NCBI GenBank assembly: GCA_036417435.1
Contig: CM070901.1
Location: forward strand, 165,374,044-165,438,043
Direction of reading: 5' to 3'
Length of the DNA stretch: 64,000 nucleotides
From: Inia geoffrensis
Taxonomy: Eukaryota; Chordata; Mammalia; Artiodactyla; Iniidae
Shown: positions 12,376 to 22,938 of the stretch, in pieces
How positions within the stretch are numbered: position 1 is the stretch's first letter
Layout of the letters: each line of letters opens with the position of its first letter
The notes under the pieces: model-generated
Database searches by the model: none
What the model was told of the DNA's origin: nothing
Seen by the model: only the letters and a program-made list of their open reading frames with translations
Position numbers and translations under genes: made by a program

Positions 12376-14135
12376 ATATTCTTAAACGCTCTGCATATTA
12401 CCCCTGCATGGAGATCCTTTCCAGCCTTGTGTGGAACAGGGAAAAATTGGAGTCCACCAACAGAGAAGTGCTACATATTATGTCCATCAGAGGACACATA
12501 GGTGGTCCTCTGCAATGGAACACTATATAGTCAGGAAAAAAACAGGAGGCAGATGATGTGTACATTCTGGCATGGAATGATGGCCACAGTAGGTTGTTGA
12601 TAGAAAGAGCTGCAGAACAGTACTATCATATAATTCATTTGTGTATAAAAACAAAATTTTAAAGCCCATTTACTTGTTTGTAGGTTCATGGATAAATGTC
12701 TGGAAGGATAAACACCAAACAATTCACAATCACCACTGGGAAACTGTGAAGGAGGGGAGCTTCCATTTTTTGCCTTTATATTCTATATTGCTTGAATCGT
12801 TGACCACTCATCTGTATTATTTTGTAATTAACAGAAAGATGAAGAAAGCAAGTGCACAGTGAGCCAGGAGCCTGAAGACCCCTGTCCACCCCTCCAGCTC
12901 TTCTGCTCCAGACGCTGACTCTTTTCTGAGGCCTCCCTGGTGTTTTCCGCTCAGCACTGAATGCTCCTCAACCCTGCTTCCCCTCCACGATCATTTCTCA
13001 AGCCCCCTCTGGTCTCCAAGGACTTGCCTTGGCCTGGGTCTCTTATTTGGGTCCAGGCATTGGTCCACGTTTCCCAGGAGGCCATGGTCCTATCCCTTGC
13101 GCTACCCCTCAGGGGGATGTGGGACATGGTGACATCACAGTTAAGCTGGTGACATCACAGTGGACCTGGAGGCTGACAAGACAGAGGACCTGGCAAGGCC
13201 CAAGAGAAGGGAGCAAGGAAGGGATTGGCAGGTAGAGGCTGTTTCCAGTGGGAACTTGAGGGATTGTGTCCCCAGCCCTCCTCCTGGGACACTCCTAACC
13301 AGGCTTTTCAGGGATTGGAGATCTGGAAATCTCCAAGGCCATTTTCCTTTTTGTTCCTAACCAAGAGGTTGTACACTTTTCTGTGAGCTGGGAGCAGAGT
13401 GTGATGCCAGGAGGGGGCAGAGTTGGCAGATGCAAGACAAAGGTGTGTGTGAATCCTCCTTCGAGACGTGGGTGGGGCCTTCCACAGGTACCCAGTGAGG
13501 CTCTTGCACCCCTAGATTCCAGGCAAGGCTGGAGGGGAGGCAGGCTGTGTCCTGGGAGGCTGGGAGGGCTCCAGCTTTGGGGAGTGGAGTTCTGGTTGAC
13601 CAAGATGGCAAGGAGTGCCATGGGAAGGGCTCCTCACTAATCTGAAGGATGCTGAGAGGGCAACTGGGATGTGCAGGCTTGGTTGGGGGAGAGGATGGGG
13701 AGAGTGGTCTGGGCCTTGGGAATGGCACTTCAGAAGAGAGTATGGTGGGCAGAGATGAAGCAGTGGGTGTGGCACTGGGAGTGGGCTGACACTGCCAAGA
13801 GACAGTGGAATCTGAGGGCTGGCACTAGAGAGCTCTTGGCTATTTGCTGTGTGACTCTGAGTGAGTTGCTTACTGTCTCTGAGCTTCTGTTCTGTCATCA
13901 TGGGGATAATAAAACCAATCACACAGGCTTATTGTGAAGATTAAATAAGATAATGTTTATGAAGCCCCTAGCACAGTGCCAGGCACATAGTAACTGTAAA
14001 TGTAGCTCTCTACTCTAATTCTCGGAGTATTCCAACCTGAGCCTGGCACTTCATCTAATCTGGACATGTATAGTGCAGGATTCTTGGTTGTAAGCTACAG
14101 AAACCATTTCAGGAGGATTTAAGGAGAGAAGGAGG
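12376..14135. other. Intergenic sequence, no gene seen
   Basis: Unique non-coding DNA upstream of ZNF683. A paired TGACATCA motif lies at 13128-13160. A MIR element is recognisable at about 13800-14010 ('ctgtgtgactctgagtgagttgc' and 'ccagcacagtgccaggcacatagtaa'-type ending). Non-coding first exons of ZNF683 could lie in this stretch but none can be assigned. Confidence 0.45.
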
Positions 14136-14252
14136 GAATTCCCTGTTGGTCCAGTAGTTAGGATTCTGTGCTCTCACTGCTGAGAGCCCAGGTTCAATCC
14201 CTGGTCAAGGAACACAAACCACGCAGTGTGGCCAAAGGAAAAAAAAAGAAGA
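14136..14252 (+). mobile_element. Diverged CHRS-type SINE fragment
   Basis: Older short tRNA-derived element: 'ggaattccctgttggtccagtagttagga', 'ggttcaatccctggtcaagg' and the ending 'gcagtgtggccaaagg' with an A-rich tail. It is more diverged than neighbouring SINEs. Confidence 0.7.
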
Positions 14253-14290
14253 AGAGAGTGAAAGGAAGAATTCACTTAAAAGATGCTGGG

Positions 14291-14500
14291 GGGGCTTCCC
14301 TGGTGGCGCAGTGGTTGAGAGTCCGCCTGCCGATGCAGGGGACACGGGTTCGTGCCCCGGTCCGGGAGGATCCCACATGCCGCGGAGCGGCTGCGCCCAT
14401 GAGCCATGGCCGCTGAGCCTGCACGTCCGGAGCCTGTGCTCCGCAACGGGAGAGTCCACAACAGTGAGAGGCCCGTGGACCGCAAAAAAAAAAAAAAAAA
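14291..14500 (+). mobile_element. Short-form CHR SINE
   Basis: Plus-strand GC-rich short form with a 17-A tail. Target duplication 'aaaagatgctgggg' at about 14277-14290 and 14497-14511. An apparently young copy with little divergence. Confidence 0.9.
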
Positions 14501-14709
14501 GATGCTGGGGAAGCTCAGAGAAGGTCTGGGAAGGCTGCAGAGCCAGGCTTGGAAAGCAGGGCCAGAACCACACCCCCAGTACCAGCCCTGAGAGGACGGG
14601 TGACACCCTCTGAACCCCTTTCTTTCCTCTGCTGTCCTGGAGGCTGGTGCAGCACCATCTACGTACAGAATGGGCTCCACCGACCTGCCACCTCAAGGCC
14701 ACTGGCTTC

Positions 14710-15075
14710 TTTTTTTTTTTCTTTAATTAAAAAAATTTTTTTATTTATTTTGGGCTGCATTGGGCCTTTGTTGGTGTGCTCGGGCTTTCTCTAGTTGCGG
14801 CGAGCGGGAGCTACTCTTCGTTGCGGTGCGCAGGCTTCCCATTGCAGTGGCTTCTCTTGTTGCAGAGCGTGGGCTCTAGGCGGGCGGGCTTCAGTAGTTG
14901 TGGCGCACGGACTCCGTAGTCGTGGCTCGCGGGCTCTAGAGAGTAGGCTCAGTAGTTGTGGTGCTCGGGCTTAGTTGCTCCACGGCATGTGGGATCTTCT
15001 CTGACCAGGCTCAAACTCATGTCCCCTGCATTAGCAGGTGGATTCTTAACCACTGCGCCATCAGGGAAGCCCCAG
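14710..15075 (-). mobile_element. CHR-1-like SINE, long form
   Basis: Minus-strand long form. The target duplication 'ggccactggcttct' is perfect (14696-14709 and 15076-15089). Confidence 0.9.
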
Positions 15076-15089
15076 GGCCACTGGCTTCT

Positions 15090-17257
15090 GATCACAGTCT
15101 GGATGGGCACATCTGGTCAGTCTGGTCCATGTCATGTGCCTGCACCACGTGTTGGAGCAAGGAGGTAGGAATTCAGCATGTGGCCATTTTGGCTTTTACA
15201 GTGGAGTGTGCCTTCTGCCTCCCTCTAGACTCATGTGGGAGAAAGTTCCAGATGCTGGGCATCCAAAAAACCTGACAAATATCTACATGGGAAACAAGAA
15301 TAAATAAAGAGTGGTCCCTGACCTGGAGATACACACAGACACGTAGGGGTCAGTTATATGGGCAAATGATTATGACAGGAAGTGACAGGGGCCAGAGTGG
15401 AAGTGAGTACTGACCAGGGGCTGAGCTGGCAGAGTAATATGCCCCTTGCCTACAATGGAGAGTTCGAGATGTCCCTGTGCATTCCATGCCACCTGGGTGG
15501 CATGGCCAGGTGGAGTTTGAGGCCTGGATGGGGCTGCCACACCGGGCCAGACACTGCGGACACACCAACCGGGCAGAATTTGTGTGAGGCCGGGGGGTGA
15601 TGCACTTTCTCCTGCTCACAGGAACGATGAAATTGCTCAGCCTAAAGCTGTTTCTGGCCTAAAGAGTCTCCCTTTTGATATCTAGTCATGCCTTACAAGC
15701 ATTTTGCTGTGTCTTTGAATTATCTCTTGTCCAGAGGGGTGGGGCTCAGCATTCTATCTAAATTAGAGAAAGGATTCCCCAGAACCGAGAAATCAGAGAT
15801 GGGACAAAGAGGTGGAAGATGTACTCATTGCCTCCTGGGACCCTGCTGTGTGAGATCGGATTCCTGCTTTCTCCCCTGCCTCGCCCTATGTTGCCTGCTC
15901 TTGTCTCTGCCTGTTTCTGTCCCTGCCACCACCGTCACTGTCTTCCCTGTCAACATCATTGCCCGTCTCTGTCCCCGTTGGGCCCGCATCCCTGGAAGGA
16001 CCCCAGCTCCACCCTCTGAGCCCTGCTCTGTCCCCCTCCTGCTCAGCCATCTGAGTTCTCTGAGAACCAGAGTTAACCACACCCCACTCCATCCCAGCCC
16101 GCACACTGAAATCCCAGTAGCTCCAGTTTACTGTGGCCCCAAGCTCTGGTAGTGTTGTCTCAGGTAGGTAAAGGCAGGTGGGCGGCTCGCCCTTGTCAGG
16201 TCCCATAGGGCCCCCGCCTGCCTGCCTGCCCCCCCTTCCTATTTGTGGCAACTTCAAATGTAGCACCTTCCTGTCACCTCTCACACCCACGGGGGCCTCA
16301 AACACAGACAGAGGCTGGCTGCCCACCTGCCCACCTGCTTCCTTCCCCAGCCAGAGGGGACTTCTGCCGAGCCAGGTGAAGAGCCTCACCCAGGCCGCCT
16401 CTCCTTCTAGGGTGTTCTGAGACCTGGGGCAGGTTGGGAGGAGTCAGGGAAGAGGGAGAGGAGGCCGGGTTTTGGAGGAATGAGACACCCGCGTGAGGGT
16501 GCCAGGCTCCGAGGGGCACTGGGGGTTAAGGAGGGTTACGGGGGGCAAGGGGAAGGGCCTCGGGACACTTGCCGAGCTGCGTGGTCCCTGGGCTCCGCGG
16601 CCCTCAGTGAAAGCAGCAGAGAAGTGAGGCACTAGCCGAGCAGACAGCTGGCACAGGACAGCCTCCTGTCAGGCCAGTCAGGACCGGGGGATTCTGGGTC
16701 CGCTCGCTCAGACCGCCCCTGCTGAGGAAGCTGAGCCTGGGAAGTCTGGGTGGCAGGGCACTTGGGCTTCCTCAGAGGCCCAGAAAAGTTGTGTGGATGA
16801 GCTGGGGGACAGGGGCGCCCCTCAGTGAGGAGCCTGTGGTTGGTAGAGTCTTGGAATAGCGTCTCAATTTCCTGTGGCCCTGAGGAGGTCTGGAATGTTT
16901 CCTCAGGTCTCTGAGCTCACCTGGAAGTACCTCCATGAGGACCTTCCTCTCTCTTCTCTTCCCCAGTGATGGGATTCAGGCCAGCTCTGCTCTTTGCCTC
17001 TGATTGGCCAGTCTCCATTCAATCCTCTTCTTGCCCCTACCAGGAAAGCATCATTGCTTTCATGTCATCTCTGAGACAGTCCTTTCACATCAGCCAGTCC
17101 AACCCTCCCAGTTTGCAGATAGGGAAACTGAGGCCAGGAGGGGCAGTGACTGACTCAAGGTCACACAGTGGTTTCCTGGGCGAGCCAGCCCTCGAAGACA
17201 GGCTCTTATTTGGAGGACCTTCACTGCTCACCTGTGACTGACCTGTCTTCCCAACAG
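15090..17257. other. Upstream region of ZNF683, no coding exon seen
   Basis: GC-moderate unique DNA directly before the first coding exon. It may hold untranslated ZNF683 exons and its promoter. I see no CpG island, TATA box or convincing splice pair that decides this. A small MIR-like piece lies at about 17105-17180 ('tttgcagatagggaaactgaggcc'). Confidence 0.4.
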
Positions 17258-17382
17258 GTAGTGGGGGCATGAAGGGGGAACCCACTCCAGAGTTGGGTTG
17301 TTGCCGCAAGACTAAGCTCCTGGGGAGCACAGGAGGCTCCCTGTCCCCCGACTCGGACTTCCAGCTCTGCCAAGGCGATCAG
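17258..17382 (+). CDS. ZNF683: ZNF683 coding exon 1
   Basis: The acceptor AG ends at 17257 and the ATG is at 17269. 38 codons end at the donor GTAAGA (17383), phase 0. The start is chosen because it aligns with the human initiator and no upstream in-frame coding is seen in this exon. Upstream exons would be untranslated. Confidence 0.88.
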
Positions 17383-20300
17383 GTAAGATGCAGTCCCATC
17401 CCCAATTTTGAGGCCAGGCTGCTTCTGGAAGGAGGGGATGTTAGGAAGAAGTAGGGGGGACATCTGAAGGGACCTGGATTCCCCTGGTCCTGAGCACCCG
17501 TACCTCGGCACATCATGGGAATGTACCCTTGGAAGTGCCAGAGACCCTCTCCCGTGCCCCAGGGGCCCGAGTCTCCTGTGAGGCATGAGAAGGGACAGGG
17601 CCATGCAGGAAGCTTGGCTGTGTGACCGTGGCCTGGGCCTTAGAGGGAGGAGGCTCAGGGCCCTCCTGTGGGGTACACAGTCTTTGATGAGGATTTTCTC
17701 TAAGTTCACCTTGGCTCCATTCAAGTAGATAGTCTGAGGGTGGTCAGGAAGGAAGGGGAGGAGGAAGACCAGGGCTGGGTGAGGGGTTCTGGGGCAGGGG
17801 GAGGGTAACCCTGGGGGTGGACATGTGAGTCCCTTGGGAATGCGGATGAGGGAAGGGGAAGCCATTTGAGTGACAGACATGGTGGAGGCGGGTGTATGTT
17901 GGGGGTTGGTCTTAGCTTCTCCTCCCCCTTTGGAAACCAAACAACGGGTGGAACCACCCCAAGGGACTACCCCAGGGGACTCCCAGTCCCTAGCCCCCAA
18001 ACCCCTTCCCCCTGCCTTCCAGGTCTTGCCAGCCTTCAGGCCACTTCCAGACACAGTGGATGCCCATGGCCCGTTCTGTGCCAGCTGGCTGTACCCCTTG
18101 CCACTGGCACTGCCCAGGTCTTCCCTGCTGGCCTGCCATCAGGGCCTGGATGTATACCTGTGCACCCTGAAGTCGGCACCCCCGGGCACAGCCCCGCAGG
18201 GTCTTAGAGAGGATGCCTTGAACACAAGTAAGCCCAGGGCACGGGGTTGCACCTTGGTGGAGGCTGGAGGTGGGAAGCACTGTTAGGTTTGGGGATGAGA
18301 GACATTGCGGACCCAGTGTCACTCGTGAGGACAGAGCCTCAAGCACGTGTTACTGCCACATTTTGATCTGGAGCTCTGCCTGGGGGTGCGAGGGGCTCTC
18401 AGGTAGTGACACGCGAGCAGAGGTGAGCAGAGGAGGTGGGCAGTGGTTTTCTCAGGCGTGGGTATGGGATCTGGTGTAGCCGTAGCTATTCCCGGCGGTT
18501 GAGAGTGGCGCTTTGTCTGCCTAGAACATTTGCACTAGAGGGGCCTATTTTATAAGACAGGAGGCCTGACTGGGAGTCAGGGAGTTGGGGGTGGAGTCCT
18601 AGTTCTGCCCTTCCTGGCTCTATGACATCATGGAAACCACTTTCTTCTTCCACAAAAGTACAATCTCACTAACCTATGTTCTATGTTTATTGCTTACGAT
18701 ACCCCATTTCCTTATGCAACTCGACCTGGAGGGCAGGGACCATGCTGCTGTGTCCTTTATTTCCCCAGCACAGAGTAAAGCAGCTCAGTAAACTGGTTGA
18801 GTGAATAAATGAGGATCCAAGCAGGCAACCTACTTTTTAATCTTTATACATACTTAGTATTTTACTTTATATCACTCCCAGTTTAACTCCTACCTCACTG
18901 GCTGTTGCACCTCAGTCTCCCTTGCTTGCTCTCCATTACGTACCTCCTAAGTCTTCCCCTGCTCAGGAACTCAGTCCACAGCCACCGCCTCATCCCTCCT
19001 CTCCCCTCTCCTCCCCTGTTCCCATCTCCTCTCTTCTCTCCTCTCTCTTCTTTCCCCCCTTCTCTCCTGTTCTCTTTATCTAGAGTAGCAGTTTGATAGA
19101 GCTTCCTGCAATGATGGAAATGCTCTGTACTTGTGCTGATACCATACCTACTGAGCCTTTTAAGTGTGGCTAGTGCAAGTGAGGAACTGAAGTTTTTACT
19201 GTACTTATTTTAATCAATTTAAATGTGTCTGGTGGCTACCATTTTGGACACAGCAGATCTAGGACCACCTTTTATGGGATCTCATTTGGGCCCATGGCAC
19301 CCAGATTTATGTCTCCAGCTCAGGCTGCTCTGTTAATCTCCAAACCAATTCACCCAACTGCCCGCTTGACTTCTCCACCTGTACGTATAATAGGTTTCTT
19401 GAATTGCTTTCACTCTCTGAAATTATTATGCGCTGCACAAATTCTAGCCTCTTTTATTGGCAAGGGCAATTGCAGACCAAGAAAGCCCAGGGAGGGGAGA
19501 TGCCGTGCAGGCTAGAGCCCTCTCTCATCTCCGAGCCAGGCAGGTTGATGCAAAGCAGAACTTTATCCGCACAAGTCTGTGCGGCCCTGACCATCTTCCC
19601 TTTCCTGCTCAGGACACCAGCCACCAAGGCGGCCTGCCGGCTCCTCCAATGGCGAGAAACTCACAGCCAAGTACCCTCTGAGCAGGGACAAGATGGGAAG
19701 CCAGCCGGAAAGAGCTGGCGAGGGGTCCCCCGGCCCATCCTTCTCTCCTCACAATAGCTCTTTCCCAAACCCTTGGCAAGATAAAAAGAGCCCCAGCCCC
19801 TTGGCTTTCTGCTCCTGGCCCCCACCCACCCCCATTTCCAAAGAACTCCCATCCCACCTCCACCCGTTCTATCCTGTGTACCCACTTCTCCTGCCCTCAC
19901 GTTACCTGGCCACCTGTGGGGGCCTACCTTCTGTGCAGTGTCCCCCCCTCTTCATGCTGCCCCAGAACACCTCCTACACCACCATGGCTGTGCCCAGCTT
20001 GCTGATGAATGTCTGTGAGGCCGGGCACTCCAGCACCCAGGGGGAGACCCTACACCCCTACCCAGGAGCCTCTCAAGCCTCTGGCCAAACCCAACCCTCC
20101 CAGGCCAGGAATCCAGGCTCTGCAGCTGCCAGGACCAACTCCACAGGGCTGGAGCATGCTGGCCGGGCGGTTCCAGCAAAGTCGGCCCCACCGGGCTCCC
20201 AGGCGGGCTCTTCGGCGCTGCCTTATCCGCTGAAGAAGGAGAATGGCAAAACCCTGTACGAGTGCAACGTGTGCAGCAAGAGCTTTGGGCAGCTCTCCAA

Positions 20301-21128
20301 CCTCAAGGTATCTGCCTCTGGGCTCCGTGGCTCCCCTTAGCATCCTTCAATGACCCCCTCCCATCCTGCTTCTAGAATCAAGGACCTTACAGCCAGAAGG
20401 AACTCCTGGGCAACATCTAGGGCCTATGACCTTGGCTGGTTCATTTGGCCCCTCAGTTTCACATCCGTAGAGAGGAGTCCTCTCCACACTGAAAGACTGT
20501 CTGTGAGATCCTCCCATTTAAGTTAAAAATAGAGAAACTGAGAAAAGATTTGCCCAAGGTCACCTTGATTTAATGGTGCAGTCAGGTCTTGATCTCAGTC
20601 TCTCAACATCTAGGGCAAAGCCCTTTCTTGAACAACCATCCTCTCTGATTCCCAGTTAAGCCTCCTCTTGTTTACTTATTTGAAGTTCAGATGGGGGAAC
20701 AGGTAGATTTTAGTGAGTCTAGACCACAGACCTGACAACCAGCCTTTTTCATGTGGGATCTTGCACATCAGCGCTGTGCTGTAAGCATCATTATAGGCAT
20801 CGTCCAGCAGGGGGCAACCATAGGCACATCTCTGTGTATCAGCAAAGACCGGAAGCTAGGCGTGAGTTGGCACCTGCTGAAGTTGAGGAAAAGTTACGAT
20901 TATTGGAGAACAGCCCTTCTGCATCCTCTAGGGCATGAATTCTTAAAGTTTAACGAGCCTCAAACCACCTGGAGAGCTAGTAAACATGCATATTCCTAGG
21001 CTCAGCCCCAGAGATTTTAATTCAGCTGGTCTGGGGTGGGGCCTGAGAATCTGCATTTCTAACACCCTCCCAGGTGATGCTGATGCTGCGGGTCTGTGGA
21101 CCATACTTCGGGAAGCACTGCACAAGAT

Positions 21129-21167
<39 letters not shown>

Positions 21168-22937
21168 TACACGGGGTACCCCTCACCTGGCCTGCTAACC
21201 ACAGCCATCTCCCCTCTTGCAGGGCAGCAGAGAGACAGAGGGGATCCTGGGGAATGGTAGATTGGCCTTCAGGGAGGTGATACAGATGGAGGGGGATTGA
21301 GAGGACTTGATGCCAAAAGGGGGCCCTATGGGGGTGTGGCTAGAGATTTGAAGAGGATCCCCGGCCCTGCTGGAGGGCTCTGGGCAGTTGGCAGCATTTC
21401 TCCCACACCTGGCTCAGGTCCATCTGCGTGTGCACAGCGGGGAGCGCCCGTTCCAGTGTGCCCTGTGCCAGAAGAGCTTCACCCAGCTCGCCCACCTGCA
21501 GAAGCACTACCTGGTGCATACTGGGGAGCAGCCCCACAAGTGCTCGGTGAGACCATCCTCTCCCTCTCCTGTATTCCTGCAGGCTGTGGAAGAATTCTAG
21601 GCCCCTGGGGGATGGCACCCATGGCCTCCATTCCCCAACCATCCTGAGCAAGTGGAGACAGGACAGGAGGCAAGAGGCAAGGGGAAAGAGGGAGGTGGAA
21701 AGGAAGGGCCAGGACGTGATATTGGAGGTCACCCCCTGGGCCTGGAGGGGAGAAAAGAGATGTACGTCTGTGGGTGGAGAAGAATGAAGTTAGGGGTCCT
21801 GGGGATACCCATTGCCTACTTCCCAGCATAGTTGGAGGAGTTAGTGCTATAGTGTGTGCAAAGTATATAAACACTACTTATAACATCAGCTCAATGTTAG
21901 CTCCCTCCCTCTTTGAGCCTCACCATGTCCCTTGGGAGGTCAGAAGGGCCCAGACTCTTAACCTGTTGTAAAGAGGCAGAAATAAAAGCAGCATAGTGGT
22001 TATAGTCCGGGCTACCTGGGTTCAAATCCTAGCTCTGCCTCCAACTTGCTGTGTGAGCTTTGGCTAGTGGCTTCACTTCTCTGAGCCTCTGCGTCTTCAT
22101 TGTAATATAGGAGCAGTACTTAGTCCTGCTTCTCCAGAGCCCTGGAGAAGACTAGTACATGAGACCAGCTCCTGGCACGTAGCAGCTCCCAGCAAATGTT
22201 AATTATGCCCACTGAAGCTGCAGCCCCGCGCATAAGGGTTCTATGTGATTATCTCATTCAGTCCACCATACCTATGAGGTTAGGTATTAATACTCTCATG
22301 TTACCAATAAGGAGAGCAAGGATCAGAGAGGGGAAGTCACCTATACAAGGTCATGCAGGGAGTAGAAGAACCAAGATACTAACCCAGTCTGACTGGCTAC
22401 AATCTGCCAGACACTATGGGTCCCAGGGAGGAATCATGGGGGGGAAAGCTTCCAGGCCTGCATTACAGGGAGGTGGTAGGGCGGTATTTTCAAAATGGGG
22501 AGGGGGAGCAGAGATCCTGGGTCAACCAGGTGGGCAGAGCTGAAGCCAGTGCCCATTCCCATCAGATGTGCCACAAACGTTTCAGCAGCTCCAGCAACCT
22601 CGACTCACCTGCGCCTGCACTCAGGGGCCCAGCCCTTCCAGTGCAGTGTCTGCCCAAGTCGCTTCAACCAGCACGTTCACCTGACGCTGCACCATCGGCT
22701 GCATGCACCACGGCCCTGCAGCCTTGCTCACACCCACCTGTCCCTGGCGCCTCTTGCCTGCCTTGCCCGATGGCACCAGGGGGCACTAGATCTTGTGGTG
22801 GCCCCATCAGAGAGGCAGACAGACTGGGACATGGACAAGGTCAAGGTGTCCACAGCATCCCGGGGAAAGCAAGGGCAGCCAGCCTGAGCAGTGGTGCCAG
22901 GACTGCCCTGGGGAGGGGGCAGTGGAAGAGCAATTAA
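17269..22937 (+). CDS. ZNF683: ZNF683 (Hobit) C2H2 zinc-finger transcription factor, five coding exons, double frameshift in last exon
   Basis: Nuclear repressor related to Blimp-1 that, in human and mouse, supports tissue-resident T cells and NK-lineage cells. Joined coding exons are 17269-17382, 18023-18227, 19613-20307, 21418-21546 and 22566-22937; all junctions are AG/GT and phases agree. The N-terminus ([23 protein letters not shown]) and the proline-rich middle match the human protein from memory. Fingers 1 ([21 protein letters not shown] region) and 2 ([14 protein letters not shown]) are intact. The last exon has a 2-nt loss near 22602, inside finger 3, and a 1-nt loss near 22870. Together they restore the frame, leaving an open 504-residue reading frame in which about 89 codons are scrambled. 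Finger 3 loses its histidines and finger 4 is absent. Either the gene has lost half of its DNA-binding region in this species or the assembly has two local errors. The family and orthology call is very secure. Confidence 0.93.
18023..18227 (+). CDS. ZNF683: ZNF683 coding exon 2
   Basis: 205 nt, enters in phase 0 and leaves one base. It encodes the conserved [16 protein letters not shown] block. The acceptor tract 'cttccccctgccttccag' is strong and the donor is GTAAGC. Confidence 0.9.
18228..19612 (+). other. ZNF683: ZNF683 intron 2
   Basis: No recognisable gene or young transposon. A long polypyrimidine (TCCTC)-rich stretch lies at about 18990-19080. Nothing suggests a missed exon. Confidence 0.6.
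19613..20307 (+). CDS. ZNF683: ZNF683 coding exon 3 (proline-rich region and first half of finger 1)
   Basis: 695 nt. The joining codon a|ga and the sequence [14 protein letters not shown] then QPERAGEG show that the exon starts at 19613, not at the ATG at 19693. It ends in [19 protein letters not shown] with donor GTATCT, phase 0. The proline/serine-rich region is poorly conserved and probably disordered. Confidence 0.9.
20804..20818 (+). promoter_or_regulatory. CTCF-like motif
   Basis: CCAGCAGGGGGCAAC matches the CTCF core consensus (CCASYAGRKGGC) at every core position. It lies in ZNF683 intron 3. Occupancy cannot be judged from sequence. Confidence 0.4.
21127..21174 (+). repeat. (CA)n microsatellite
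   Basis: About 20 CA units with small interruptions ('acacaaacac' and 'acatacac'), in ZNF683 intron 3. Likely length-polymorphic. Confidence 0.9.
21418..21546 (+). CDS. ZNF683: ZNF683 coding exon 4 (finger 2)
   Basis: 129 nt, 43 codons, phase 0 both sides. It completes finger 1 ([12 protein letters not shown]) and carries finger 2 ([17 protein letters not shown]) with linker [10 protein letters not shown]. All zinc ligands are present. The donor is GTGAGA. Confidence 0.92.
21547..22565 (+). other. ZNF683: ZNF683 intron 4
   Basis: Holds a MIR element at about 21985-22200 ('ctgggttcaaatcctagctctgcctcc') and a second MIR-like segment at about 22235-22400. No missed exon is evident. Confidence 0.6.
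22566..22937 (+). CDS. ZNF683: ZNF683 last coding exon, frame lost and regained
   Basis: Starts [12 protein letters not shown] in the ancestral frame. After 22601, two bases expected from the NLKTHLRLH block are missing, so the ancestral residues [17 protein letters not shown] continue one frame over, ending at a stop at 22885-22887. Near 22869-22870, in 'ggggaaagcaaggg', one more base is missing, so the original frame reads [11 protein letters not shown], matching the human C-terminus, to a stop at 22935-22937. Confidence 0.88.
   Translation: MCHKRFSSSSNLDSPAPALRGPALPVQCLPKSLQPARSPDAAPSAACTTALQPCSHPPVPGASCLPCPMAPGGTRSCGGPIREADRLGHGQGQGVHSIPGKARAASLSSGARTALGRGQWKSN
22772..22789 (+). promoter_or_regulatory. 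Strong CTCF-like motif inside the exon
   Basis: GGCACCAGGGGGCACTAG is close to the extended CTCF consensus with a CCACCAGGGGGCGCTA-type core. It overlaps codons for the conserved WHQGALDL peptide, so coding constraint may explain it. Occupancy is unknown. Confidence 0.4.
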
Positions 22938-22938
22938 A
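22933..22938 (+). terminator. ZNF683: Candidate ZNF683 polyadenylation signal
   Basis: ATTAAA overlaps the restored stop codon. No AATAAA lies nearby. If used, the 3' UTR would be extremely short; another signal further downstream is possible. Confidence 0.35.

Larger units (their letters stand above)
20308..21417 (+). other. ZNF683: ZNF683 intron 3
   Basis: Contains a MIR-like segment (about 20415-20600), a CTCF-like motif at 20804-20818, and a CA microsatellite at 21127-21174. No coding potential beyond neighbouring exons. Confidence 0.6.

Noticed and set aside
17221..18054. 277-residue minus-strand ORF
   Set aside because: Overlaps ZNF683 exons 1 and 2 antisense; composition is Pro/Ser-rich with no domain.
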